From: Maritalea mobilis
Lineage (GTDB): Bacteria > Pseudomonadota > Alphaproteobacteria > Rhizobiales > Devosiaceae
DNA: 64,000 bases
Assembly: GCF_004363175.1 (NCBI RefSeq)
Contig: NZ_SNYR01000001.1
Coordinates: 186,001 to 250,000, forward strand
Direction of reading: 5' to 3'
The position numbers and the translations under genes are program-made. Below, piece by piece: positions 1 through 7,630 of this stretch. The notes under the pieces were generated by a model. The model saw only the letters and a list, made by a program, of their open reading frames with translations, had not been told where the DNA came from and ran no database searches. How positions within the stretch are numbered: position 1 is the stretch's first letter; every line of letters starts with the position of its first letter.

Positions 1-205
1 CCTGAATTGTTTGTGAGTGATGATACTTTGCACCTTTATTGTTTGGGTCTTCCCTTCCAAAATAGGTTACATTTAGGGGTGTCGATTTTCCGTTCCTCAG
101 CTGTAAACGTATGTTTTGATTACCCTGAAAGATGGCATAGTCAGTTTCAACAATTGTGCCCACTGCGTCTCTCAGCTCTTGTGCGAAGCTATCTAATGCG
201 CTCAA
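1..205 (-). CDS. Unrecognised protein, 5' part only (runs off left edge)
   Basis: An open frame of 68 codons runs leftwards from a TTG at 205 to the window edge without a stop. The start is supported by a good ribosome binding site, AAGGAG at 214-219, eight bases upstream, and by an in-frame TAA just before it that rules out a longer start. The visible product begins LSALDSFAQELRDAVGT and continues with polar, beta-rich sequence (for example IRLQLRNGKSTPLNVTYFG). It has no signal peptide or membrane segment. I do not recognise the family and assign no function. It lies beyond the 3' end of the tRNA-Arg gene, where integrated elements often sit, but nothing else in view marks it as foreign. 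Confidence concerns its being a real gene. Confidence 0.6.
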   Translation of the reverse strand, partial: MSALDSFAQELRDAVGTIVETDYAIFQGNQNIRLQLRNGKSTPLNVTYFGREDPNNKGAKYHHSQTIQ

Positions 206-425
206 TCTTTGAACTCCTTACATCCAAACTGTAGCCAGTTTACAAAGCAAAAAGGCAACTGCCTACTAAAAAACAATGCGGGAAATGTGGGCAAAAGATG
301 GGATTTTGCGTCCGACCCGTTTCACGATCGAATGTCTAGGTTGGGCTCAAAGCGGACATTTAAACGCAGGAGCTAAATGGGCTGGCCACGGCGAGCAAAA
401 ACGCATTGTGTTTCAATAGAATTGT

Positions 426-457
426 TTTTAGGGGTTAGCAATTGCAAGCCTCTAAAA
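426..457 (-). terminator. Possible hairpin downstream of tRNA-Arg
   Basis: TTTTAGGGG at 426-434 can pair with CCTCTAAAA at 449-457 (one G-U pair). It lies 12 bases beyond the tRNA-Arg 3' end on the minus strand and is followed there by only a weak T-rich tail, so it is a tentative tRNA terminator. The rest of 206-468 shows nothing I can assign. Confidence 0.3.
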
Positions 458-468
458 CCCATAGGTTG

Positions 469-545
469 TGGCGATCCCGGCAGGACTCGAACCTGCAACC
501 TATTGATTAGAAGTCAATTGCTCTATCCAGTTGAGCTACGGGACC
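469..545 (-). tRNA. tRNA-Arg (anticodon TCT)
   Basis: The reverse complement folds as a full cloverleaf. The acceptor stem GGTCCCG pairs with CGGGATC (one G-U), the D arm contains AGCTCAACTGGATAGAGC, the anticodon loop is CTTCTAA with anticodon TCT, and the T arm is GCAGG-TTCGAGT-CCTGC. The discriminator is G and CCA is encoded. It lies 19 bases downstream of the NDUFS4-like gene on the same strand. Confidence 0.97.
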
Positions 546-564
546 CAAACAATGCGAGGATGAA

Positions 565-870
565 TTAGTGGGTCCAAGGCGCTTTGCGGTCAGACCTGAA
601 ATTATCCGCATAAGCGACTTTTTTCGGCGCTGTTTCGTGGGGCTGCTGCACCACATATTCAATGCCTTTGCGCTTTGCATAATTTTCTGCATCTTCAAGG
701 CTGTCAAAACGCAGCTTGATTTGCGAGGTCATATCTGTGGAGGAGGTGTAGCCCATGAGGGGGTCAATTTCACGCGGAGCCTGAGGTTCAAAAACCAACA
801 CCCAATGTTTCGATTTGCCTTTGCCAGATTGCATGGCGTTTTTGGCTGGACGAAAAATACGTGCTGTCAT
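565..870 (-). CDS. NADH dehydrogenase accessory subunit, NDUFS4-like (ETC complex I subunit conserved region)
   Basis: This 101-residue protein starts MTARIFRPAKNAMQSGKG and carries the compact fold of the bacterial NDUFS4/18-kDa complex I accessory family (Pfam ETC_C1_NDUFA4). The core is WVLVFEP, then DPLMGYTSSTD, then LRFDSLEDAENYAKRKG, ending ADNFRSDRKAPWTH. In alphaproteobacteria and mitochondria this subunit sits on the matrix/cytoplasmic arm of complex I near the NADH module. The ATG at 870 gives the usual family N-terminus; an ATG at 888 would add six residues but would start only ten bases after tRNA-Pro. The gene lies between tRNA-Pro and tRNA-Arg on one strand with gaps of 28 and 19 bases, so its mRNA ends may be set by tRNA processing. 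The other complex I genes are not in this window. Confidence 0.9.
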   Translation of the reverse strand: MTARIFRPAKNAMQSGKGKSKHWVLVFEPQAPREIDPLMGYTSSTDMTSQIKLRFDSLEDAENYAKRKGIEYVVQQPHETAPKKVAYADNFRSDRKAPWTH

Positions 871-898
871 GATCTTCGTTGTCCTCATTTTCCCGTGA

Positions 899-975
899 TG
901 GTCGGAGCAGCAAGATTCGAACTTGCGACCCCTGGTACCCAAAACCAGTGCTCTACCAGGCTGAGCTATGCTCCG
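899..975 (-). tRNA. tRNA-Pro (anticodon TGG)
   Basis: The reverse complement forms a cloverleaf: acceptor CGGAGCA with TGCTCCG, D arm AGCTCAGCCTGGTAGAGC, anticodon loop TTTTGGG with anticodon TGG, T arm GCAAG-TTCGAAT-CTTGC, discriminator A and encoded CCA. It is the first gene of the tRNA / protein / tRNA run on the minus strand. Confidence 0.97.
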
Positions 976-1102
976 ACGTTTCACACGAGATGTGATCACC
1001 GGACAGGGCTTTACACATTCTTGTGACATCAGGCAAGTCATGATAGTTGCCCTTTTTGAAAAAAATGCGTTTTTTTCCAAATTAATACACAAGGAAACAT
1101 AA

Positions 1103-1855
1103 ATGATAAAGCTGTTCCAAGCCCACATCAATCCCTCAAACCGCGCGCTGGCTTGGCTTTCAGCCTTTTATCTCTGTTTTTTAACGATAATTTTGATCGT
1201 CGCGATTTTTTTCGACAAATCTCTCTCAAATTTTTTCACCACCGCGCCAGAACCCGTAATTTCGTTTTTTGAATGGACGACAGACGTCGGAAAATCCAAT
1301 TGGATGCTGATTCCCAGTCTCCTGATTTGGCTTTTGACGCCAATAATTGGATTTTTGGGGCTGAAATATTCGCTTTATTGGAAAGCGCGCGCCATTACGG
1401 GCCTATCTGGTTTTATCTTTTTGGGAATCGGCTTGCCGGGTTTGGCCACAAATTTGATGAAACGCGCCATCGGTCGCGCACGCCCGATGCATTTGGAAGA
1501 ATTTGGCACCACATATTTTCAGCCACACTTTTTGATGGATAAGGCGTGGACCTTCCAATCCTTCCCCTCTGGGCACACCACCACGTCTTTTGCGGCGGCA
1601 GTTGTGGTGTTTTTGCTGGCTGGGCGGCGTTGGGGCGCTGTGGCGTTTATGTTGGCTGGCTTTGTCGCCATTTCGCGCCTTGTGATCGGCGCACATTTTG
1701 TGACGGATGTTTTGGCAGGCTCTTTGGTGGGTACCATGGGTGCGCTGGCTGTGCACTATCTATATGTGCGCAAGCTAGGGGGCTTTAAATTGATAAACGG
1801 CGCAAACCATGTGCAATGGTACGCGCCGTTCAAATTACATAGAGTCAAAGGCTAG
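1103..1855 (+). CDS. PAP2-family membrane phosphatase
   Basis: This 250-residue inner-membrane protein of the phosphatidic-acid phosphatase type 2 superfamily shows all three catalytic motifs: KRAIGRARP (residues 120-128), PSGH (155-158) and SRLVIGAHFVTD (191-202, with R192, H198 and D202). Several hydrophobic helices surround them, the first near residues 18-36. Family members remove phosphate from lipids such as undecaprenyl pyrophosphate, phosphatidylglycerol phosphate or lipid A; the substrate cannot be read from sequence. The start has a good binding site (AAGGA). The gene stands alone on the plus strand, and its TAG stop overlaps the stop of metC (CTAG at 1852-1855), leaving no room for a terminator between them. 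An A7-TGCG-T7 palindrome at 1059-1076 lies just upstream. Confidence 0.9.
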   Translation: MIKLFQAHINPSNRALAWLSAFYLCFLTIILIVAIFFDKSLSNFFTTAPEPVISFFEWTTDVGKSNWMLIPSLLIWLLTPIIGFLGLKYSLYWKARAITGLSGFIFLGIGLPGLATNLMKRAIGRARPMHLEEFGTTYFQPHFLMDKAWTFQSFPSGHTTTSFAAAVVVFLLAGRRWGAVAFMLAGFVAISRLVIGAHFVTDVLAGSLVGTMGALAVHYLYVRKLGGFKLINGANHVQWYAPFKLHRVKG

Positions 1856-3048
1856 ATCTTAAAATTAGCCAATTGCGCATAGCGTTTCATGCCTTCGGCC
1901 AAATCAGTTTGAAGATCATCAATATCTTCCAGGCCGATATTCACACGAATCAAGTTGCCAGCGTGCGGCCACTGAGTCGCTGAACGCTGCGATGCAATTT
2001 TGACGGGCAGAATAAGGCTTTCATATCCGCCCCAGCTATAACCCATGCCGAAAAGCGACATCTCATCCACCATGGCGGCAATGGCATCTTCGCCAGCCGG
2101 CTTAAGGATAAAGGCGAACAGAGAGCCTGAACCCTTAAAGTCACGCTTAAAAATATCGTGCTGAGAATGTTGCGGCAGCGCAGGATGCAGCACCGTTTCC
2201 ACAAGCGGATGATCTGCCAGCCACTTAGCGAGTTTAAGCGCCTTTTGGCCCTGTTCGCGCATTCGCAGCTCCAATGTGCGGAGGCCACGCCCAATCAGGA
2301 AACTGTCCTCCGGCGAAACGCACACGCCGAGGGCGCGATAAGTCTGTTTTACCACCTTTGCGTATTTTTCATCGGCGGTGATGGTGCCAAACATCACGTC
2401 TGAATGGCCTGCAAACATTTTAGTCCCGGCGTGAATCACAATATTCGCGCCATGGTCTAGGGGGTTATAATAAAGCGGCGAGGCCCAGCTATTATCTGCA
2501 AGAATGGCAATGTCCCGCGGCGCACATACTTTTGCAATGGCGGGCAAGTCCTGCACTTCAAAGGTGAGGGAGCCGGGTGATTCTGTCATCACCGCCCGCG
2601 TGTTCGGCTGGAGCAGCGCTTCGATTCCCGCGCCAATTGTTGGGTCATAATAGCGCGTCGTGATTCCCATCTTGGCGAGAATAATGTCGCAAAACTGGCG
2701 AGTGGGTTCATAAACCGTGTCGCACATCAGCAAATCATCGCCTGCGCTCAGCACAGACATTAACGCTGTGGTGATGGCACTCACGCCCGATGGCGCCAAA
2801 AGCGTATCCGCACCATGCTCCAGCTCGGTGATGACGTGGCGCACCGCATCGTCTGTCGGGTTGCCATGCCGACCGTAGGCATATTCCCGCTTATTGCCTT
2901 TAATTTGGTCATAGCTGTCAAAGATCACCGTGGAGCCGCGGACAATTGGTGTATTCACAAAGCCAAACTGCTTTTCTGGGTTCCGCCCATGGTGAGTGAC
3001 AATTGTTGCAGGCTTTTTTGGTGCTGAATTGGTATCGTTTTTACTCAT
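1852..3048 (-). CDS. metC: Cystathionine beta-lyase (PLP-dependent)
   Basis: This 398-residue enzyme belongs to the Cys/Met-metabolism PLP family. It cleaves cystathionine to homocysteine, ammonia and pyruvate in methionine synthesis, and may also desulfurate cysteine. The PLP-phosphate site YGRHGNPT lies at residues 58-65, and the Schiff-base lysine is K210 in HAGTKMFAGHSD. D185 in ILADNSW should contact the pyridine nitrogen. Length and layout fit MetC rather than MetB or MetZ, though the three are hard to separate by eye. It is transcribed away from the aap operon across a shared 213-base upstream region, and it meets the PAP2 gene tail to tail. Confidence 0.88.
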   Translation of the reverse strand: MSKNDTNSAPKKPATIVTHHGRNPEKQFGFVNTPIVRGSTVIFDSYDQIKGNKREYAYGRHGNPTDDAVRHVITELEHGADTLLAPSGVSAITTALMSVLSAGDDLLMCDTVYEPTRQFCDIILAKMGITTRYYDPTIGAGIEALLQPNTRAVMTESPGSLTFEVQDLPAIAKVCAPRDIAILADNSWASPLYYNPLDHGANIVIHAGTKMFAGHSDVMFGTITADEKYAKVVKQTYRALGVCVSPEDSFLIGRGLRTLELRMREQGQKALKLAKWLADHPLVETVLHPALPQHSQHDIFKRDFKGSGSLFAFILKPAGEDAIAAMVDEMSLFGMGYSWGGYESLILPVKIASQRSATQWPHAGNLIRVNIGLEDIDDLQTDLAEGMKRYAQLANFKI

Positions 3049-3095
3049 TTATTTTGCCATTACCAAAATTTTTTTTACAGATTTGAGATTTACTT

Positions 3096-3109
3096 ACCCA
3101 GAAGTGGGT
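3096..3109. promoter_or_regulatory. Short inverted repeat in the metC-aapJ divergent region
   Basis: ACCCA-GAAG-TGGGT is a perfect five-base inverted repeat with a four-base spacer, 48 bases upstream of the metC start and just upstream of the candidate aapJ promoter. It could be an operator, but the arms are short and no regulator is implied by the sequence. Confidence 0.25.
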
Positions 3110-3137
3110 GTGATTTACATTAGTTTTATCAACACTC

Positions 3138-3166
3138 TTGACCCAAAAGCAAAAGTGCTTTTCGAT
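3138..3166 (+). promoter_or_regulatory. Candidate promoter of the aap operon
   Basis: TTGACC at 3138-3143 is a good -35 element, followed after 17 bases by a weak -10 (TTCGAT at 3161-3166). It would give a leader of about 90 bases before aapJ. The -35 is convincing; the -10 is poor. Confidence 0.4.
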
Positions 3167-3261
3167 AGTGCCTGCGTACACGATAGACTGTGTAGCGCAA
3201 AGTCTCCATCCAAGGAGGGGGAGACATAAAAATTAAAAGGGTTAGGAAAAAAGGCAACGTT

Positions 3262-4275
3262 ATGAATAAAAAAATCGTAACAATCGCTCTTGGAGCTGCG
3301 TTGAGCCTTTCAGCGTCAGCGGCAATGGCGGACACTTTGGAAGATGTGCAGGCTAAAGGCTACCTGCAGTGTGGTGTTGCACCAAGCACACCAGGCTTTG
3401 CATCTCCAGATGAAAACAACAACTGGTCAGGTATCGACGTAGACTATTGCCGTGCAATGGCTGCAGCGATCTTTGATGATCCAGAAGCTGTTCGCTTCAC
3501 ACCGTTGACATCTAAAGAGCGTTTCACAGCGCTTTCTTCAGGTGAAATTGATGTGTTGTCACGCACAACAACTTGGACAATGAGCCGCGACACCAACTTG
3601 GGCATCTCCTTTACAGGCGTAATGTTCTATGATGGTCAGGGCTTTATGGTGCCAAAAGATCTTGGCGTGAATTCAGCACTTGAGCTTTCAGACGCTGCTG
3701 TATGTATCGAAGCTGGTACAACAACAGAATTGAACGCTGCTGACTACTTCGCAACAAATGGCATGAACTACAACCCAGTTGTGTTCGAAGACCAAGACGA
3801 AGTTGTTAAAGCTTATGACGATGGCCGTTGTGACGTGTTCACAACAGACTCATCTGCATTGGCTGCTGAGCGTTTGTCATTGGCTGATCCAGATTCACAC
3901 AAAATCTTGCCAGAAATCATCTCAAAAGAGCCATTGGGCCCATCAGTACGTCAAGGTGACGACCTGTGGTTCAACATCTCTCGCTGGGTATATTTCGCAT
4001 TGCTCGAAGCTGAAGAATATGGCGTGACTCAGGCAAATGTTGACGAAATGCTTGGTTCTGAAAACCCATCTGTACGTCGTTTGCTCGGCGTTGAAGGTGA
4101 GTTTGGTAAGGCAATCGGTCTTTCAGACGATTGGGCATACCGCATCATCAAGCACACCGGTAACTACGGTGAAATCTATGAGCGCAACGTGACACCAATC
4201 GGTATCGACCGTGCAGGCTCATTGAATGACCTTTGGACACGTGGTGGTCTTCAGTACTCACCACCAATTCGCTAA
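3262..4275 (+). CDS. aapJ: General L-amino acid ABC transporter, periplasmic binding protein
   Basis: This 337-residue solute-binding protein has a clear signal peptide, cleaved after AMA at residue 23. It matches AapJ of the polar/general amino-acid (HAAT) transporters: an N-terminal CGVAPSTPGFA stretch, GIDVDYCRAMAAAIF near residues 57-71, and the long AapJ-type C-terminus ending LWTRGGLQYSPPIR. It captures amino acids in the periplasm for AapQ and AapM. It is the first gene of aapJQMP and is followed by a strong hairpin terminator before aapQ, a usual way to make more binding protein than membrane subunits. A second AapJ-like gene lies after aapP. Confidence 0.95.
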   Translation: MNKKIVTIALGAALSLSASAAMADTLEDVQAKGYLQCGVAPSTPGFASPDENNNWSGIDVDYCRAMAAAIFDDPEAVRFTPLTSKERFTALSSGEIDVLSRTTTWTMSRDTNLGISFTGVMFYDGQGFMVPKDLGVNSALELSDAAVCIEAGTTTELNAADYFATNGMNYNPVVFEDQDEVVKAYDDGRCDVFTTDSSALAAERLSLADPDSHKILPEIISKEPLGPSVRQGDDLWFNISRWVYFALLEAEEYGVTQANVDEMLGSENPSVRRLLGVEGEFGKAIGLSDDWAYRIIKHTGNYGEIYERNVTPIGIDRAGSLNDLWTRGGLQYSPPIR

Positions 4276-4292
4276 GTCGGATTGAGTTGTTT

Positions 4293-4322
4293 GGCTCGGC
4301 GCACTGCGCCGGGCCATTTTTT
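4293..4322 (+). terminator. Intercistronic terminator between aapJ and aapQ
   Basis: The ten-base arms GGCTCGGCGC (4293-4302) and GCGCCGGGCC (4306-4315) pair fully, with one G-U, over an ACT loop, and are followed by ATTTTTT. It meets the criteria for an intrinsic terminator inside an operon, so only read-through should reach aapQMP. Confidence 0.85.
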
Positions 4323-4396
4323 CGGGGGAGGGCATTGCCCGCCAATAGGTGAAAAACACCTAGTAAGACTACTCAACAATAAGAAAAAGGGTAGCC

Positions 4397-5593
4397 ATGG
4401 CCAAGAGTCAGGAACAGCTGCAGCAGAGCCGCAGCTTATCATCATTAATTTACGACCCAAAATTCCGCTCCTACGCGTTTCAAATCTTGTTGCTGTTGGT
4501 GCTGGTCGGATTTGGCTGGTGGATTGTTCAAAACACCATCGTCAACCTGCAGGCGCAAAACAAAACAACGGGTTTTGACTTTTTGGGCGTAACGTCCGGT
4601 TTCGATATCGGATTTTCACTCATAGAATATAGCCGTTCATCGACCTATTTAGATGTGTTTATCGTGGGGATACTGAACACATTGTTGGTGGCGGTTACCG
4701 GTATTGTTCTTGCAACAATGCTTGGTTTTGTCCTCGGCGTCGCGCGCCTTTCATCCAACTGGATCATTGCGCGTATGGCCACAATCTACATTGAAGTGAT
4801 CCGGAACATTCCATTGCTCTTGCAATTGTTCTTCTGGTACTTCGCGGTGCTGAAGTCCATGCCATCTGTGCGGGACAGCCTCGAAGTAATCAGCGGCGCA
4901 GTGTTCTTGAACAACCGCGGTCTATATTTCCCAGATCCAAATCCAAACGATGCATTCTTGTGGGTGCAGATTGCAGTGGTTCTGGTTTTGATTGGCGGCT
5001 TCTTCTTGCAGCGTTGGTCAGTTCGTCGCCTTGAGCAAACAGGCGAACGTTTTCCCTATATCCCAGTATTTATTGGGCTTTTGATCGTTGTTCCAGCCAT
5101 TGTCTGGTTCATTTCTGGTGCAGGGCTGGATGTCAGCTACCCAGAGCGCAATCGTTTCAACTTCCAAGGCGGCATTCAATTGCCACCTGAATTTGTGGCC
5201 TTGCTATTTGGTTTGGTGATCTACACAGCTGCCTTTATTGCTGAAATTGTACGGGCTGGTATCGTTTCGGTGAATAAGGGGCAAACAGAAGCAGCTCAAT
5301 CGCTAGGGTTGAAGGATAATGATCGGCTCAACCTTGTGGTTATTCCACAAGCGATGCGGGTGATCGTGCCACCTTTGACCAGCCAATATCTGAACTTGAC
5401 CAAAAACTCATCGCTCGCGGTGGCAATTGGTTATCCAGATATTGTGAACGTGTTTATGGGCACCGCGCTGAACCAATCAGGTAAAGCGGTGGAAGTGATC
5501 TTTATGACCATGGCTGTGTATCTCACATTGTCATTGCTCACATCGGTCATCATGAACATCTACAATGCGCGTATTGCGCTGACAGAGCGGTAG
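4397..5593 (+). CDS. aapQ: General L-amino acid ABC transporter, permease
   Basis: This 398-residue permease is of the HisM/GlnP type but long, as AapQ proteins are. A membrane segment near residues 24-42 is followed by a periplasmic part. The transport helices then begin with FIVGILNTLLVAVTG, and a large insertion with further helices follows. The EAA coupling loop QTEAAQSLGLKDNDRLN lies near residue 295 and contacts the ATPase AapP. It forms the inner-membrane channel with AapM. The start follows the aapJ terminator by about 75 bases. Confidence 0.94.
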   Translation: MAKSQEQLQQSRSLSSLIYDPKFRSYAFQILLLLVLVGFGWWIVQNTIVNLQAQNKTTGFDFLGVTSGFDIGFSLIEYSRSSTYLDVFIVGILNTLLVAVTGIVLATMLGFVLGVARLSSNWIIARMATIYIEVIRNIPLLLQLFFWYFAVLKSMPSVRDSLEVISGAVFLNNRGLYFPDPNPNDAFLWVQIAVVLVLIGGFFLQRWSVRRLEQTGERFPYIPVFIGLLIVVPAIVWFISGAGLDVSYPERNRFNFQGGIQLPPEFVALLFGLVIYTAAFIAEIVRAGIVSVNKGQTEAAQSLGLKDNDRLNLVVIPQAMRVIVPPLTSQYLNLTKNSSLAVAIGYPDIVNVFMGTALNQSGKAVEVIFMTMAVYLTLSLLTSVIMNIYNARIALTER

Positions 5594-5605
5594 AGGGAGG
5601 CTGTT

Positions 5606-6733
5606 ATGTCGAATAAATTCGCTTATGTGCGAACAGAAATGGCGCAAGCCATGCCACCACCTGTCACGCAAACTGGCGTTGTAGGGTGGATGCGGAAAAA
5701 TCTGTTCTCAGATATTCCTAACACCATCATGACATTGCTGGCATTTGCCTTCCTGGTTTGGACAGTGCCAACCTTGTATAACTTCTTGATCGGCAACGCG
5801 ATTTTTGTGGCTGAAGATGGTACACCTTGTCGTGCACCAGAAGCAGGCGCATGCTGGGCATATGTGATCGATCGGTTTGACTTCTATATTTACGGCTTTT
5901 ATCCAGAGTCTGAATATTGGCGTCCAAACCTTGTATTTGTGGTTGCTGCCGCATTAATCACCCATTTGCTATGGCCAGAATTGCCGTTCAAAGGCATTTC
6001 AGCGATTGCGTTCTTTGTGGGTTTGCCCATCTTCGCAGTTATCTTGCTGAATGGCGGTAGCTTTGGTTTGCCTCAGGTCACCACTGAAAAGTGGGGCGGC
6101 TTGATGCTGACTTTGATCATCGCATCAGTGGGTATCGTTGTGTCATTGCCGTTGGGGGTCGTTCTGGCGCTCGGTCGGCGGTCGCACATGCCATTTGTCA
6201 AATATGTGTCCATTGCCTTTATTGAATTGTGGCGTGCAGTGCCGTTGATCACGGTATTGTTCATGGCATCTGTGATGCTGCCGCTCTTCTTGCCTGAAGG
6301 CACAACAATCGACAAAATCCTACGTGCACTTGTGGGCGTGGCGCTCTTCCAAACTGCCTATATGGCTGAGGTGGTGCGCGGCGGTTTGCAAGCTCTGCCC
6401 AAAGGACAATATGAAGCTGCACACGCATTGGGCTTGAACTATTTCAAATCCATGTACTTCATCATTCTGCCGCAGGCGTTGAAACACGTCATTCCCGGCA
6501 TTGTGAACAGCTTTATCTCATTGTTCAAAGATACCTCATTGGTATCGATCGTGGGTCTGTTTGACCTGTTGGGCACAGTGCAAGCCACCTCTGCGCTTGT
6601 AGAATGGAAAGCACCGCATCAGGCAACAACAGGCTATTTGTTCGCCGCGGCTGTTTTTTGGATTTTCTGTTTCGGCATGTCGCGCTATTCTATCTATATG
6701 GAGCGCCGCTTGGACACGGGACATAAGGAGTAA
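5606..6733 (+). CDS. aapM: General L-amino acid ABC transporter, permease
   Basis: This 375-residue partner permease of AapQ has an N-terminal membrane segment near residues 40-60, a cysteine-containing periplasmic loop (PCRAPEAGACWAYV), more helices, and the EAA loop QYEAAHALGLNYFKSM near residue 270. The start has a strong binding site (GGAGG). It lies 12 bases after aapQ and 3 before aapP, so the three genes are translated from one message. Confidence 0.94.
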   Translation: MSNKFAYVRTEMAQAMPPPVTQTGVVGWMRKNLFSDIPNTIMTLLAFAFLVWTVPTLYNFLIGNAIFVAEDGTPCRAPEAGACWAYVIDRFDFYIYGFYPESEYWRPNLVFVVAAALITHLLWPELPFKGISAIAFFVGLPIFAVILLNGGSFGLPQVTTEKWGGLMLTLIIASVGIVVSLPLGVVLALGRRSHMPFVKYVSIAFIELWRAVPLITVLFMASVMLPLFLPEGTTIDKILRALVGVALFQTAYMAEVVRGGLQALPKGQYEAAHALGLNYFKSMYFIILPQALKHVIPGIVNSFISLFKDTSLVSIVGLFDLLGTVQATSALVEWKAPHQATTGYLFAAAVFWIFCFGMSRYSIYMERRLDTGHKE

Positions 6734-6736
6734 ATA

Positions 6737-7531
6737 ATGTCAGAAGTTAAAGAAGAAGATATCTCTGTAGATCGCTCAAAGATGACCGTGTCTGAAACTG
6801 ATGTGGCTATTGAGATCAATGACATGAATAAATGGTATGGTGACTTTCACGTGTTGAAAGACATCAATCTCAAAGTCATGAAAGGCGAACGGATCGTTAT
6901 CGCCGGGCCATCTGGTTCAGGTAAATCGACCCTCATTCGCTGCATCAATCGGTTGGAAGAGCACCAGCAAGGTCAAATCATTGTTGATGGCATCGAGTTG
7001 ACATCAGACTTGAAGCGTATTGATGAAGTGCGTCGCGAAGTGGGCATGGTGTTCCAGCACTTTAACCTCTTCCCGCATTTGACCATCATGGAAAACTGTA
7101 CATTGGCTCCAATGTGGGTGCGCGGTATTCCAAAGGCCGAAGCTGAAGAAACTGCAATGCATTATCTTGAGCGGGTTAAAATTCCAGAGCAGGCTCACAA
7201 ATATCCTGGCCAGCTTTCTGGTGGTCAGCAACAACGTGTGGCGATTGCGCGCTCTTTGTGCATGAACCCAAACATCATGTTGTTCGATGAGCCAACTTCT
7301 GCCCTTGACCCTGAGATGATCAAGGAAGTGTTGGAAGTGATGGTGAATTTGGCTGAAACAGGCATGACCATGCTGTGCGTAACCCACGAAATGGGCTTTG
7401 CCCGCCAAGTGGCGAACCGGGTTATCTTTATGGACCAAGGGCAAATCATCGAGCAAAATGAGCCTGAAGAGTTCTTCAATAATCCACAGCATGAGCGGAC
7501 AAAATTGTTCCTAAGCCAGATTTTGCATTAG
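6737..7531 (+). CDS. aapP: General L-amino acid ABC transporter, ATPase
   Basis: This 264-residue ABC ATPase powers the AapQM channel. Walker A is GPSGSGKST (57-65), the Q-loop is in [12 protein letters not shown], the signature is LSGGQQQR (160-167), Walker B is IMLFDEP (180-186), and the switch histidine is H217 in CVTHEMG. It has an N-terminal extension of about 25 residues before the first strand, common in AapP. The start has the binding site AAGGAG. Two hairpins follow the stop. Confidence 0.95.
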   Translation: MSEVKEEDISVDRSKMTVSETDVAIEINDMNKWYGDFHVLKDINLKVMKGERIVIAGPSGSGKSTLIRCINRLEEHQQGQIIVDGIELTSDLKRIDEVRREVGMVFQHFNLFPHLTIMENCTLAPMWVRGIPKAEAEETAMHYLERVKIPEQAHKYPGQLSGGQQQRVAIARSLCMNPNIMLFDEPTSALDPEMIKEVLEVMVNLAETGMTMLCVTHEMGFARQVANRVIFMDQGQIIEQNEPEEFFNNPQHERTKLFLSQILH

Positions 7532-7547
7532 AATCTCTTGCTTTATT

Positions 7548-7613
7548 GATGGTTATTCGCTTTGCTGAATAACCATCGGGGAATTAATTAGGCGGCCCCA
7601 CGGGCCGCCTTTT
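7548..7613 (+). terminator. Double hairpin at the end of aapJQMP
   Basis: A first inverted repeat pairs GATGGTTATTC (7548-7558) with GAATAACCATC (7567-7577) and has no T-tract. A second pairs AGGCGGCCC (7590-7598) with GGGCCGCCT (7602-7610) over CAC and is followed by TTT, which makes it a proper terminator. It ends only about 18 bases before the start of the next gene. Confidence 0.75.
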
Positions 7614-7630
7614 GCATATTGGGTGTTCAT

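Noticed and set aside
377-568. Small plus-strand frame over tRNA-Arg
   Set aside because: It is the antisense of a tRNA and has no recognisable product.
871-1131. Longer frame of the NDUFS4-like gene
   Set aside because: The extension runs through the tRNA-Pro gene and has no family sequence.
1852-1855. Overlapping stop codons of convergent genes (also 56079-56082) as a regulatory device
   Set aside because: Four-base convergent overlaps are common in compact genomes, and nothing else marks these as special.
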